A DNA stretch of 44,206 bases from an uncultured Clostridium sp. (GTDB lineage Bacteria; Bacillota; Clostridia; TANB77; CAG-508), in the NCBI GenBank assembly GCA_946495655.1, contig CAMMDS010000012.1:1-44206 (forward strand), written 5' to 3'. A program made the position numbers and the translations under genes. Below the pieces are notes generated by a model. That model had not been told where the DNA came from. It did no database searches and saw only the letters and a list, made by a program, of their open reading frames with translations. Positions 18,017-27,237 of the stretch are shown in pieces (positions within the stretch are counted from its first letter, which is position 1; every line of letters starts with the position of its first letter).

Positions 18017-18616
18017 TTATAATTCTCGTCTTCCTTCTAATGCTTTAGATAGTGTTACTTCATCAGTATATTCTAAATCTCCGCCAACAGGAATTCCATG
18101 TGCTATTCTTGTAACCTTTATTCCCAATGGTTTTACAAGCTTGGAAATATACATTGCAGTAGCTTCTCCTTCAACTCTAGGATTAGTAGCTAAAATTATT
18201 TCTTTAACTTCTCCCCCCATAAGTCTTGAAAGTAATTCTTTTATCTTTATATCATCTGGTCCTATACCATTCATAGGTGATATACTTCCATGTAAAACAT
18301 GGTATATTCCTTTAAATTCATGCGTTCTTTCCATTGCCACAACATCTTTTACATCTTCTACAACGCATATAATAGAATTATCCCTTGTTGGATTTGAACA
18401 AATCTCACAAGGATCATTGTCAGATATATTAAAACATTTTGAACAATATTTTAAATTTTGTTTAGCATTTTGTATTGCAGATATGAATTCATCTGTCTCT
18501 TCTTTACTTGCATTTAGAATATAAAAAGCAAGTCTTGCTGCAGTTTTGCTTCCTATACTCGGTAATCTTTCAAATGCTTCTATTAATTTTTCAATTGATG
18601 GTGAATAATATGACAT
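18017..18616 (-). CDS. recR: Recombination protein RecR
   Basis: RecR loads RecA at gaps together with RecF and RecO. The 199-residue protein has the N-terminal helix-hairpin-helix ([20 protein letters not shown]), a four-cysteine zinc site (CSKC...CEIC), the Toprim start [12 protein letters not shown] and the end motif [16 protein letters not shown]. Length is standard (198-200). It is the last gene of the dnaX-ybaB-recR set, an order kept in most Firmicutes. A small hairpin (18645-18668) lies between ybaB and recR. GAAAAGGAAGAG precedes the start. Confidence 0.97.
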   Translation of the reverse strand: MSYYSPSIEKLIEAFERLPSIGSKTAARLAFYILNASKEETDEFISAIQNAKQNLKYCSKCFNISDNDPCEICSNPTRDNSIICVVEDVKDVVAMERTHEFKGIYHVLHGSISPMNGIGPDDIKIKELLSRLMGGEVKEIILATNPRVEGEATAMYISKLVKPLGIKVTRIAHGIPVGGDLEYTDEVTLSKALEGRREL

Positions 18617-18682
18617 GTTCTCTCTTCCTTTTCAAATTTAATATGAGCAAACTTTGTATTGTTTGCTCTTAAATTTAAATTT

Positions 18683-19024
18683 TTACATTAATCCTGGTAT
18701 ATTGTATTTTCCAAGTGATGCAGCTTGCTCGCTATCAACTTTTCTTAAAGCTTCATTTACAGAAGTTAAGATTAAATCCTGTAACATTTCTACATCTTCT
18801 GGATCTACCACTTCTTTTTTTATTGTAATTTCTTTTAGCTCTTTATTTCCTGATACTTTTACATATACTGCTCCTCCACCTGCTGTTGCTTCAAATTCCT
18901 TTGCAGCTAATTCCTCTTGTGATTTTTCCATATCAGATTGCATTTTTTTTGCTTCTTTCATTAATTGGTTGATGTTCATTCCTCCAAATCCTCCCATGCC
19001 TGGGAATCCTCCTCTTTTTGCCAT
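18683..19024 (-). CDS. ybaB: Nucleoid-associated protein YbaB/EbfC
   Basis: A 113-residue dimeric DNA-binding protein of the YbaB/EbfC family. After a Gly/Met-rich start ([21 protein letters not shown]) comes the conserved helix with [19 protein letters not shown] and the strand [19 protein letters not shown]. The stretch [19 protein letters not shown] is also typical. It lies between dnaX and recR, as in most bacteria, 63 bases after the dnaX stop, and GAAAGGAAG precedes it. The role in replication or recombination is inferred from this constant linkage. Confidence 0.95.
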   Translation of the reverse strand: MAKRGGFPGMGGFGGMNINQLMKEAKKMQSDMEKSQEELAAKEFEATAGGGAVYVKVSGNKELKEITIKKEVVDPEDVEMLQDLILTSVNEALRKVDSEQAASLGKYNIPGLM

Positions 19025-19087
19025 TTAAATCTTCCTTTCATTTTATTTTTTTATATAACTATAATATTAAAGTTTTTCATTATTCTG

Positions 19088-20656
19088 TTATTCTATAATA
19101 TTTATTGGTATATCTAATTCACTAGCCATATTTTCTATTGGATTTTCTTTATTTTCCTCTTTTTTAGGTAATGAATTTACATCTGCAATGATTTTTACTT
19201 TCATATCTTTTCCATATTCCATTGAAACTACTCTAGAAAGTTCATTTATGTTTTCTGGTTTTTCTAGAATAGATTTACCAAATGCATTTATTCCATCTGG
19301 AAAACTTATTCCTATAGACATATCATTTAGTTCAATAGCTTTTGCTTTTAATAAATTTGAATAAATCATTATTTTTCCATTTTGTCTTAACTCATTTAAT
19401 ATGTTCTTCCAACCTTTTACCTCTCCAAATTTAGAGACCGCTTGCATAAAATCTTCTTTAGGATCTTTTTGCTTTATATCTACTTTTTTATTTTCTTCTT
19501 CTATTTTTGGATTATTATTTACAACTTTACTCTGGTTTCCGCTATTTTTCTTAACAGTTTCCACAGGTCTTTCTACTATATCTTCGCTACATAATTTTAT
19601 TATTTCTACTTGAAATAATATGCTTTTCTGTGAAGACCATTTCATATCATTTTCAAGTTTAGATAAATCAGTAATTATGTATAAAAGTCTTTCTTTTGAA
19701 ATCTTTTCTGCTAATTCCTTTATCCCTGATAATTCTGTTTCGTTGTATATTTCTAACTTTCCTGTAGCTTTATATACCAAAATATCTTTTACATATTTTA
19801 TAATTTCCCAAAGTAGATTATTTAAATCTTTTCCTTCATTTAATACTACATCTACTGATTTAATTGCTTCTTCTACATCATATTCTATAAAAGATTTAAC
19901 TATAGAATGTATGTATGTTAACTTTGGTATTCCGACTAAATCTTTGATTTTGTCTTCATCTATATTGCTTTCTCCGTCTTGCAAACATCTTTCTAGTATG
20001 CTTAATGCATCTCTCATTGCTCCTTCTGAAAGAACTGCAATCAATTTTAATGCTTCCTCTGTAATCTCAATATTACTTTCTTTTGCAATATATTCCAATC
20101 TTTTTATAATATCATTATTAGGTATTTTCTTGAAATCAAATCTTTGGCATCTTGAAAGAATTGTTGCCGGCAATTTTTGTGGTTCTGTTGTTGCCAAAAT
20201 AAATTTTACATGTTCTGGTGGTTCTTCTAATGTTTTTAAAAGTGCATTGAAAGCTCCTGTAGATAGCATATGAACCTCATCTATTATATACACTCTATAT
20301 TTTGCAAGTGTTGGAAGGAAATTTACTTCTTCTCTAATAGAACGAATATCTTCTACACTATTATTAGATGCAGCATCCATTTCCACTATGTCTGTAAGTG
20401 ATCCTGCTAGAGCTGCTTTACATATTTCACACTCATTGCATGGTTCTCCATCTATTGGATTTAAGCAATTCACTGCTCTCGCCAAAACCTTTGCTGCACT
20501 AGTTTTTCCTGTTCCTCTTCCTCCGTTAAATAAATATGCATGACCAACTCTTCCTGCAATAATCTGATTTTTAAGTGTTGTTGTAATATGTTCTTGTCCA
20601 ACTATCTCTTCAAATTTTGAAGGTCTAAATTTTCTATATAGTGCTGTATACGCCAA
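19088..20656 (-). CDS. dnaX: DNA polymerase III subunits gamma/tau
   Basis: The clamp-loader ATPase of DNA polymerase III. The 522-residue protein begins YTALYRKFRPSKFEEIVGQEH, has Walker A GGRGTGKTSAAKV (about 45-57), a four-cysteine zinc module (CLNPIDGEPCNECEIC), Walker B YIIDEVHMLS and the arginine-finger region TILSRCQRF. The C-terminal third is a tau-like extension. The start codon is TTG, preceded by GAGGGTGATATAGA; no better ATG exists before the conserved N-terminus. The SRP RNA gene lies just upstream, as in B. subtilis. Confidence 0.97.
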   Translation of the reverse strand: MAYTALYRKFRPSKFEEIVGQEHITTTLKNQIIAGRVGHAYLFNGGRGTGKTSAAKVLARAVNCLNPIDGEPCNECEICKAALAGSLTDIVEMDAASNNSVEDIRSIREEVNFLPTLAKYRVYIIDEVHMLSTGAFNALLKTLEEPPEHVKFILATTEPQKLPATILSRCQRFDFKKIPNNDIIKRLEYIAKESNIEITEEALKLIAVLSEGAMRDALSILERCLQDGESNIDEDKIKDLVGIPKLTYIHSIVKSFIEYDVEEAIKSVDVVLNEGKDLNNLLWEIIKYVKDILVYKATGKLEIYNETELSGIKELAEKISKERLLYIITDLSKLENDMKWSSQKSILFQVEIIKLCSEDIVERPVETVKKNSGNQSKVVNNNPKIEEENKKVDIKQKDPKEDFMQAVSKFGEVKGWKNILNELRQNGKIMIYSNLLKAKAIELNDMSIGISFPDGINAFGKSILEKPENINELSRVVSMEYGKDMKVKIIADVNSLPKKEENKENPIENMASELDIPINIIE

Positions 20657-20683
20657 TCTATATCACCCTCTATCTTTAAAAAA

Positions 20684-20817
20684 TGGTGTGATCAACTTAA
20701 CTACTCTATGGAAGTTTCCACACAAGAATTACTGCTTATTGCTGCTTCCTTCCGGACCTGACAAGGTTCACAGGTTCTTGTTGGTCCCCTCCATACAATA
20801 GTTAAATCTCTCATACC
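20684..20817 (-). ncRNA. ffs: Signal recognition particle RNA, small bacterial type
   Basis: The minus strand contains the universal SRP domain IV core: AGGTCCGGAAGGAAGCAGC, with the asymmetric and symmetric loops and the GGAA tetraloop. Flanking arms pair (TTAACTA near the 5' end with TAGTTAA near the 3' end). The 3' end runs into a T-run after CACACC. The 5' end is set by a consensus promoter at 20824-20852. The total of about 130 nt means it lacks the Alu domain seen in the 270-nt B. subtilis RNA. The ends are estimates to within several bases. Confidence 0.9.
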
Positions 20818-20823
20818 ATTTGT

Positions 20824-20852
20824 ATTATATACTTTTTTATTTGATTTATCAA
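20824..20852 (-). promoter_or_regulatory. Sigma-A promoter of the SRP RNA gene
   Basis: Minus strand: TTGATA (20852-20847), 17 nt, TATAAT (20829-20824). A start near G20817 would give the SRP RNA its 5' end. Confidence 0.8.
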
Positions 20853-20909
20853 GAGTAATATGTAAATTTTTTACGCATTATTAATCCTTTAAATAATATA
20901 TTATTCTAT

Positions 20910-21650
20910 TTATTCTCTTTTAAAAATTACATCATTAAAATCAGTTTCTTCTATACTGCATGTTCCTTCTTCTAAAATATTACCACAAGGTAATTGTAAA
21001 TTCATATTTCCTCTGTAACTACAGTTATCAACGGTTATCACTATATCAAAAGATACTTCGAATCCTATTTCTTCATTTGTTACATCTATTTTTTCTAATA
21101 GTGTGCCATCATGAGTAATTTCATCGTCTTTGTTTGAACTATATGTTCCAAGCCCTGTATTGCTAAAGCTTAGTAAAAGACTACCTCCATTACTTCCTAT
21201 TTCTAATGTTTGAGGATTACTTTCTTCTGCTCCTTTGAATTCTAATTTGTCATTTACTATATATTCATCTTTATAACTAAATAATCTTCCTTCTACACTA
21301 TTTGGCATATATGTTTTTATTTCCCCTTTAGTAGGAGCTTTAGTAATATTTATATTTTCAATAGTTACACTTTTTAAAGTCTTTTCTTCTCCCCAATAAT
21401 TTTCATTTTTATCTATATAAAAATATATATCATTATTCTGGAATACATCAAAATTCCATTTTTTCTTTCCATCAGTTTCATTTCCCTCTGCAGTACTTAT
21501 GACAATGATTTTAGATAAATTAAAAGGCATATTTTTATCCCCTTCAACTTGATATCTAATCATTATTGTTATAACTAATAATATAATTATTACTAATATA
21601 ATAATAGCTATACTCATCTTAATCATTTGCTTTTTCTTTTCTTTATCCAC
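20910..21650 (-). CDS. Membrane-anchored extracellular protein of unknown function
   Basis: A 246-residue protein with a basic N-terminus and one long hydrophobic helix (residues about 12-32), then a predicted beta-rich domain outside the membrane. No lipobox and no clear signal-peptidase site are seen, so it is probably an N-anchored protein. The ectodomain contains three cysteines near the C-terminus (CSYRG, LPCGN, GTCS), which could form a disulfide. The gene lies between tRNA-Ser and the SRP RNA, where B. subtilis has nothing comparable. I do not recognise the family. Confidence 0.75.
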   Translation of the reverse strand: MDKEKKKQMIKMSIAIIILVIIILLVITIMIRYQVEGDKNMPFNLSKIIVISTAEGNETDGKKKWNFDVFQNNDIYFYIDKNENYWGEEKTLKSVTIENINITKAPTKGEIKTYMPNSVEGRLFSYKDEYIVNDKLEFKGAEESNPQTLEIGSNGGSLLLSFSNTGLGTYSSNKDDEITHDGTLLEKIDVTNEEIGFEVSFDIVITVDNCSYRGNMNLQLPCGNILEEGTCSIEETDFNDVIFKRE

Positions 21651-21703
21651 TTATTTGTTGCCTCCTCTTATAAATATCATTTTAGTCTTACTAAGATGTA
21701 TTA

Positions 21704-21796
21704 TGGCGGAGACGGTGAGATTCGAACTCACGTGCCAGCTTTCACTGACCAACTGATTTCGAGTCAGCCTCGTTATGACCACTTCGATACGTCTCC
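21704..21796 (-). tRNA. tRNA-Ser (anticodon CGA)
   Basis: The minus strand folds as a class II tRNA of 93 nt with an encoded CCA. The acceptor arms are GGAGACG / CGTCTCC. The anticodon stem GCTGA / TCAGT holds the loop CTCGAAA, so the anticodon is CGA (codon UCG). The T-arm has GTTCGAATC, and there is a long variable arm as expected for serine. It lies upstream of the 246-residue gene and downstream of tadA. Confidence 0.95.
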
Positions 21797-21867
21797 ATAG
21801 ATTATTAGATAGTATTTTTATTAATAATTAATTTACAACTTATGATTTTTTATATTTTTTACATTTT

Positions 21868-22332
21868 TTAATTTTTTTTACTTTTTAATTCTCTTAGATA
21901 TTTAAAAAAATCTTTTAATATTTTTTCGCTCTCTGCTTTTAATAATCCCTTTTCTATTTCAACTTTATGATTAAATTTATAATCTTCTATTAAGTTTAAA
22001 ACAGATCCACATGCACCAGTTTTTTCATCCATTGCACCAATATATATTTTTTTTATTCTAGACTGAATAATTGCTCCAGCACACATAGGACAAGGTTCTA
22101 ATGTTACATACATTTCACAATCATTTAATCTCCATGAGTTAAGCTTTTTACTAGCTCTTTGTATTGCAAGTATCTCTGCATGTTTTGTTGTATCTTTTTT
22201 TGTTTCTTTTATATTATGAGCTCTTGAAATTATTTCTCCATCTTTTACAATAACTGCACCGACTGGTACTTCTAATTTATTATATGCTTTTTTTGCTTCC
22301 TTTAATGCTTCCCTCATAAATTCTTCTTGCAT
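21868..22332 (-). CDS. tadA: tRNA-specific adenosine deaminase
   Basis: TadA converts A34 to inosine in tRNA-Arg(ACG), letting one tRNA read several codons. The 154-residue protein has the zinc/proton-shuttle motif H51-A-E53 and the zinc cysteines of PCPMC (Cys81 and Cys84), in the usual cytidine-deaminase fold. The N-terminus MREALKEAKKAYNKLEVPVGAVIV is typical. GGAGGCAATATT precedes the start. Its place just upstream of tRNA-Ser, SRP RNA and dnaX mirrors the yaaJ-scr-dnaX order in B. subtilis. Confidence 0.95.
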   Translation of the reverse strand: MQEEFMREALKEAKKAYNKLEVPVGAVIVKDGEIISRAHNIKETKKDTTKHAEILAIQRASKKLNSWRLNDCEMYVTLEPCPMCAGAIIQSRIKKIYIGAMDEKTGACGSVLNLIEDYKFNHKVEIEKGLLKAESEKILKDFFKYLRELKSKKN

Positions 22333-22390
22333 CTTATAATATTGCCTCCAAATATATTATATAAAAAATATATATGATATAAAATAAATA

Positions 22391-22467
<77 letters not shown>

Positions 22468-22479
22468 ATTTCGATACTT

Positions 22480-22899
22480 ATATATTTTATATTATTTTCT
22501 ATAAATAATCAAGTCTTATAATTATAGTAGTAATTGTTTTTTCGTTTTAATATTTATATAATAATTAATTATTAAAAATTTTCTATATAAATAAAATTAT
22601 TTTTAAATTTATATTTTAACATTTTATCTTCTTATATTATATTTTAATTATTTTTATATTTTAATAATTTAAAATTTATTTTTTATTATATTTTATTATT
22701 TATATTTATTAAAATTATTAATTTATAATTTAATTTTATTTTTCTGCTTGACAATTATGTTATAATAAAATAATTAATTTAATTTTTAAGATTATTTTTA
22801 TTAAAATATTTAATTAAAATATTTTTTATTTATTTTTTTATTTATTAGAATATTTTTATTTATATATTTTTAACTTTTTTTCGGAAGGAATTAATTTTT
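22480..22899. other. AT-rich intergenic stretch with a likely ttcA promoter
   Basis: About 420 bases of nearly pure A/T with no credible ORF. The one clear element is an extended -10 on the plus strand, TGTTATAAT (22758-22766), which would start RNA near 22773 and give ttcA a leader of about 125 nt. A TTGACA at 22748 overlaps it too closely to be its -35. Confidence 0.5.
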
Positions 22900-23616
22900 A
22901 TGCAAAAAATATTAGGATATTTAAGAAAAGCAATAGAACATTATAATATGATAGATGAAGGAGATAAAATAGCAGTAGCTCTTTCAGGTGGTAAAGATTC
23001 AATCACACTTTTAATGGGACTAAAAGCTCTTCAAAGATTTTACCCTAAAAATTTTGAAATTGTTGCGATTAGCGTAAATCCAGGATTTGAATTTTTCAAT
23101 TCTGATTTTTTAAAAAATACTTGTTCTAAAATTGGAGTAGAATTTATCGAAGCTAAAAGTGATATAAAAGAAATTGTTTTTGATATTAGAAAAGAAAAAA
23201 ATCCATGTTCTCTTTGTGCAAATTTACGTAGAGGAATATTAAACTCAACTGCAATAGAACATAGTTGTAATAAACTAGCATTAGGTCATAATGAAGACGA
23301 TGTTTTAGAAACTTTCTTCTTAAATATGTTATATGCTGGAAATTTAAATACTTTTGCACCTGTAAGTTATATGGATAGATCTCAAATTACTTTAATTCGT
23401 CCTTTAGTATATGCTCCAGAAAAAGAAATCAAAAAATTTATAAAAAGGCACAATATTGAAGTAATGCCTAAAAATTGTCCAATGGATGGAATTTCAAAAA
23501 GAGAAGAAATAAAAGATATGCTGTATAACTTAACAGTTCAAATTCCTAATGTAAGGGCAAATTTAATGGGTGCAATTAAACGTGCTAATATCAATGGATG
23601 GAAAGAAATAAAATAG
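22900..23616 (+). CDS. TtcA-family tRNA 2-thiolation enzyme
   Basis: A 238-residue PP-loop ATPase. SGGKDS at 29-34 binds ATP for adenylation of the tRNA base. The pair Cys103-x-x-Cys106 (CSLC) and a later Cys in the PKNCPMDG segment match the [4Fe-4S] ligands of TtcA-type thiolases. GHNEDDVLETFFLNM is the family's second conserved block. TtcA itself makes 2-thiocytidine-32; related TtcA-like enzymes act on other positions, so the exact base is uncertain. CGGAAGGAA precedes the ATG. It is monocistronic, convergent with pgcA across a shared terminator. Confidence 0.88.
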   Translation: MQKILGYLRKAIEHYNMIDEGDKIAVALSGGKDSITLLMGLKALQRFYPKNFEIVAISVNPGFEFFNSDFLKNTCSKIGVEFIEAKSDIKEIVFDIRKEKNPCSLCANLRRGILNSTAIEHSCNKLALGHNEDDVLETFFLNMLYAGNLNTFAPVSYMDRSQITLIRPLVYAPEKEIKKFIKRHNIEVMPKNCPMDGISKREEIKDMLYNLTVQIPNVRANLMGAIKRANINGWKEIK

Positions 23617-23658
23617 CAGAACATGCTTTGGAATTTACATTTTATAAGCCATAACTGT

Positions 23659-23699
23659 AAAAATAAAAAGTATATAATTGTTATATACTTTTTATTTTT
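23659..23699. terminator. Bidirectional terminator between ttcA-like gene and pgcA
   Basis: An 18-bp perfect stem (AAAAATAAAAAGTATATA and its complement) with a 5-nt loop. The A-tract and T-tract arms let it work in both directions between convergent genes. Confidence 0.8.
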
Positions 23700-23713
23700 T
23701 ATAGAATTATTAT

Positions 23714-25450
23714 TTATTTTTGAGCATCTTCTGACATTTTTTTCATAGCTTCTTCTAGTCTATCCAATTGTTTATTTGCATTCTCCATACTATCCTCACA
23801 TACTCCCATATAAAATTTAATTTTTGGTTCTGTACCTGATGGACGTACACATACCCAAGCATTTTTTTCTAGTTCGAAATATAATACATTTGATTTTTGA
23901 AGACCAGTAGTAGTTTTATCACCATTTTCGTTTGTTATTTCTTGTTTTTCATAATCTCCAAAAGAAATCACTTTTAGTCCTGCTATTTCTTTAGCTGGAT
24001 TATTTCTCATATTTTCCATCATTTTCTTTATTTGTGCTGCACCTTCTGAACCTTTCAATGTAATAGACATTTGTTTTTCTTTATAGTATCCATATTTTTC
24101 ATACATTTTATTCATTTGATCCCATAAAGTAAGTCCAAGCTTTTTATAATATGCGGCTGCTTCGCACACTGTCATTACCGCAACTATTCCATCTTTATCT
24201 CTAGCATGCGTTCCTATAATGCATCCATAACTTTCTTCATATGCAAATAAGCATTTATATGAATTATCTTTTTCAAAACCTTTTATTATTTTTGCAATAT
24301 TTTTAAATCCTGTCAATGTAGAGAATAATTTTACTCCATATTCTTTTGCTATAGCATCAGTTAGATTAGATGAAACTATAGTTTTAATAATTGCTCCATT
24401 TTCTGGTAGCTCTCCTTTTTCTTTTTTCTGTGATAGAATATATTCTGCAACTAAATTTCCTGTCATATTTCCATTAAATTGTATATATTCTCCAGTTTTT
24501 GTATCTTTAACATATATTCCTAATCTATCTGCATCAGGGTCATTTGCAAGTATTATATCTGCATCAACTTTTTTAGCAAGCTCTAAAGCTAATACAAAGG
24601 CTTTTGGGTCTTCTGGATTTGGATAACTTACAGTAGGGAAATGTCCATCTGGCTTTTCTTGTTCCTTTACAATATATACATTTTCAAAACCAATCTCTTT
24701 TAAAATTCTTTGCACAGGAACATTTCCTGTTCCATGTAAAGGTGAATATACTATTTTTATATCTTTTTGCATCTCGTTTATTGCATCTTGATTTACAACT
24801 AGTTTTTTTAATTCAGCTATATATTTATCATCTATTTCTTTACCAATAGTATTATATAATCCTGCTTTAATAGCATCTACTTTACTCATAGTTTTTATTG
24901 CTTTAAAATCAGTTATATTATTTACTTCACTTATTATCTCTTTATCTATTGGCTCAACTATCTGTGCCCCATCATCCCAATATACTTTATATCCATTATA
25001 TTCTGGTGGATTATGGCTTGCTGTAATTACTATTCCTGCTATACATCCAAGCTCTCTTACTGCATATGATAGTTCAGGAGTTGGTCTTAAATCTTCAAAT
25101 CTAAATGTTTTTATTCCATTTGCATTTAAGCATAGTGCTGTTTCTTCACTAAATTCTTTTGACATAATCCTACAATCATATGCAATCGCTACTCCTCTAT
25201 CTTGGCCATTTTGTTTTATAATATAATTTGCTAACCCTTGAGTTGCTTTTGTTACTGTATATTTATTCATTCTATTTGTTCCTATACCAATAACTCCTCT
25301 TAAACCCGCTGTTCCAAACTCTAAATCTTTATAGAATCTATCTTCTATTTCTTCTTCATTGCCGTTAATAGATTCTAATTCTTTTTTTGTCTCCTCATCA
25401 AATATTGGATTATTTAGCCATTCATTATACTTGATTTCATATTCTTTCAT
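23714..25450 (-). CDS. pgcA: Phosphoglucomutase (alpha-D-phosphohexomutase family)
   Basis: The enzyme interconverts glucose 6-phosphate and glucose 1-phosphate. The 578-residue length fits the PgcA type. The active-site phosphoserine is S145 in TASHNPPEYNGYK, the metal loop is DPDADR (304-309), and the phosphate-binding loop PSGTEPKIKFY is near the C-terminus. GAAAGGTAGG precedes the start. The next gene on the strand, galU, uses its product, but a terminator hairpin between them points to separate transcripts. Together they supply UDP-glucose for glycolipids and wall polymers. Confidence 0.95.
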   Translation of the reverse strand: MKEYEIKYNEWLNNPIFDEETKKELESINGNEEEIEDRFYKDLEFGTAGLRGVIGIGTNRMNKYTVTKATQGLANYIIKQNGQDRGVAIAYDCRIMSKEFSEETALCLNANGIKTFRFEDLRPTPELSYAVRELGCIAGIVITASHNPPEYNGYKVYWDDGAQIVEPIDKEIISEVNNITDFKAIKTMSKVDAIKAGLYNTIGKEIDDKYIAELKKLVVNQDAINEMQKDIKIVYSPLHGTGNVPVQRILKEIGFENVYIVKEQEKPDGHFPTVSYPNPEDPKAFVLALELAKKVDADIILANDPDADRLGIYVKDTKTGEYIQFNGNMTGNLVAEYILSQKKEKGELPENGAIIKTIVSSNLTDAIAKEYGVKLFSTLTGFKNIAKIIKGFEKDNSYKCLFAYEESYGCIIGTHARDKDGIVAVMTVCEAAAYYKKLGLTLWDQMNKMYEKYGYYKEKQMSITLKGSEGAAQIKKMMENMRNNPAKEIAGLKVISFGDYEKQEITNENGDKTTTGLQKSNVLYFELEKNAWVCVRPSGTEPKIKFYMGVCEDSMENANKQLDRLEEAMKKMSEDAQK

Positions 25451-25476
25451 CTCTATTCCTACCTTTCATAAAAACA

Positions 25477-25515
25477 AAGCGAAATATGAGCTTATGTTTT
25501 ATTCATATTTCGCTT
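25477..25515 (-). terminator. Terminator downstream of galU
   Basis: A 13-bp perfect stem (AAGCGAAATATGA / TCATATTTCGCTT) with a 13-nt loop; on the minus strand TGTTTTTATG follows. It separates galU from pgcA. Confidence 0.75.
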
Positions 25516-25532
25516 CTATTTTAATATTGCTA

Positions 25533-26402
25533 TTAAATATCTAATGATTTTATAAATTTAATTAAATCATCTCTTAATTCTGGTCTTCTTAATGTTTCAT
25601 CAATAGAAGCTTTTACAAAACCTAGTTTATCTCCTGAATCAAATCTAGTTGCCTCGTAATCATATGCATATACTCCTTCTTTAGTATTTACCATACTGTT
25701 ATATGCATCAGTTACTTGTATTTCTCCACCTTTTCCAGGCTTTGTATTTGCTAGAAAATCAAATAAATCTGGCATTAAAACATGTCTATCTGATATTGCT
25801 AAGTTTGATTTTGTTTCTTCTATTTTTGGTTTTTCTTGCATTTTTTCTACTTTATATAATCTGTCTGTTATAGCTTCTCCAGAAACATTACCGTATTTTG
25901 GAACATCTTTCCATTCTACCTTTTCAACTCCTATAACAGAAGCTCCTAGTTTCTCATGCTGCTCTATAATTTCTTTTAGGCATGGTTTTTCGCCTTGCAT
26001 AATAACATCACCATACATAATTGCAAATGGTTCATTACCTACAAAATCTTTTGCCATATATATAGCATGACCAAGCCCCTTTGCTCCTCCTTCTTCTTCT
26101 ATGAAGTGGATTTTTGCTTTTCCTGATAAGTTTGTTACTTGTGGGATGAAGCTCTCTTTTCCTCTTTCTATTAAAAAGTCTTCTAATTCTTTATCCTCAG
26201 AAAAATAATCTTCTACAACTTCTTTTTTTCTTCCTACTACCAAAAGTATGTCTTCTATTCCTGCTTCTACAGCTTCATCTACTAAATATTGGATAATTGG
26301 TTTGTCTAATATTGTAAGCATACATTTAGGTAAACTCTTACATGCTGGCAAGAATCTTGTTGCAAAACCTGCAACTGGTATAACGGCTTTTTTTACACTC
26401 AT
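25533..26402 (-). CDS. galU: UTP--glucose-1-phosphate uridylyltransferase
   Basis: GalU/GtaB makes UDP-glucose from UTP and glucose 1-phosphate. The 289-residue protein starts VKKAVIPVAGFATRFLPACK, where the usual GLGTRFLPATK loop is modified to GFATRFLPACK. It continues with KCMLTILDKPIIQYLVDEA and has the sugar-binding FAIMYGDVIM block and the EIQVTDA stretch. The length is normal. The Gly-Leu-Gly to Gly-Phe-Ala change in the nucleotide loop is a variation I note without assuming loss of function. TAGGAGGAAATGT precedes the ATG. UDP-glucose would feed the UgtP-like enzyme in this window. Confidence 0.94.
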   Translation of the reverse strand: MSVKKAVIPVAGFATRFLPACKSLPKCMLTILDKPIIQYLVDEAVEAGIEDILLVVGRKKEVVEDYFSEDKELEDFLIERGKESFIPQVTNLSGKAKIHFIEEEGGAKGLGHAIYMAKDFVGNEPFAIMYGDVIMQGEKPCLKEIIEQHEKLGASVIGVEKVEWKDVPKYGNVSGEAITDRLYKVEKMQEKPKIEETKSNLAISDRHVLMPDLFDFLANTKPGKGGEIQVTDAYNSMVNTKEGVYAYDYEATRFDSGDKLGFVKASIDETLRRPELRDDLIKFIKSLDI

Positions 26403-26443
26403 ACATTTCCTCCTATATGTATATATTATATTTTAATAAAACA

Positions 26444-26479
26444 AAAATAATATAGAATATATGTATTCTATATTATTTT
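26444..26479 (-). terminator. Terminator downstream of the 172-residue unknown gene
   Basis: A 16-bp perfect stem with a TATG loop, followed on the minus strand by TTTTTGTTTTATT. It lies between the unknown gene (stop at 26529) and galU. Confidence 0.75.
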
Positions 26480-26528
26480 ATTCTAAAAATCAAGCATGAA
26501 ACTATATTTATTTATTTTTGCCTTAACT

Positions 26529-27047
26529 TTATGCATATCCTTCAAAGACATCACAAATTTCTCTTTCTCCAGATGTATTTAATATTTTATCATGAAAATG
26601 TAATATTTCTTGCATATTAATATTAAATTCACTTACTTCAAAACAGTTTATTATTTTGATATTTACTTCTTTATATTTTTTAATATTATCATTTAAAAAT
26701 TTTTCTATATTTTTATTTGTTATATCTATATAATTTTTATTTCCGTTAATAAATACAACATTTAAAGTATCATTTTTCTTTAGTTCTCTCATTCTGTTTT
26801 TTAGTTCAGAATATTTCATTCCATTTGTTCTTTTCCAATTTATGTCTAATATTTTTTGTTCATTTTTTAGATTTAATTTTTTTATCAATGTTTTAATATT
26901 TTCATCTATGTCATTTTCCAATAAAGTTATTACATTGGCTTTTTCATTTATTTGTTTATTTATATATGGAAGTAACATTGTAACTAAGTGCCAATCACTT
27001 ACATAAAAACTACACAATCTTTCAATGTTATTTTTTAATATTTCCAT
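26529..27047 (-). CDS. Unknown 172-residue protein, divergent from spoIIR
   Basis: A soluble protein with a helical N-terminus that contains ERLCSFYVSDWHLVTMLLPYI, followed by alternating strands and helices reminiscent of a nucleotide-binding or Rossmann-like fold. No catalytic motif is evident. I start it at the ATG at 27047 because AAAGGAGG lies eight bases upstream; a longer frame from 27107 has no such site. It is single-gene, with its own terminator. The intergenic region it shares with spoIIR holds a Spo0A-type box, so a stationary-phase or sporulation link is possible but unproven. Confidence 0.7.
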   Translation of the reverse strand: MEILKNNIERLCSFYVSDWHLVTMLLPYINKQINEKANVITLLENDIDENIKTLIKKLNLKNEQKILDINWKRTNGMKYSELKNRMRELKKNDTLNVVFINGNKNYIDITNKNIEKFLNDNIKKYKEVNIKIINCFEVSEFNINMQEILHFHDKILNTSGEREICDVFEGYA

Positions 27048-27126
27048 ATTAAAAGCCTCCTTTGTTTTGATATGGTAAATTTTACCATTGCTATTTCCGT
27101 AAGTCAAGCTAAATCGTCCCCTTTAT

Positions 27127-27133
27127 TTCGACA
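27127..27133 (-). promoter_or_regulatory. Possible Spo0A box between the unknown gene and spoIIR
   Basis: TGTCGAA on the minus strand matches the seven-base Spo0A consensus exactly. As a lone 7-mer it could occur by chance in a window this size. Confidence 0.3.
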
Positions 27134-27237
27134 TTCAAAATTTTCTAATTAATAAAAAATTTTGGAAAAATAGTATAAAATTTTTAAAATAGTCAATAAT
27201 TTTAGTACAAGCAAAATTTTTCTATTGGAGGTTTTAT

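Noticed and set aside
22748-22766. TTGACA followed after 7 nt by TATAAT, taken as a promoter
   Set aside because: The spacing is far too short for a -35/-10 pair; only the extended -10 TGTTATAAT is retained as a candidate.
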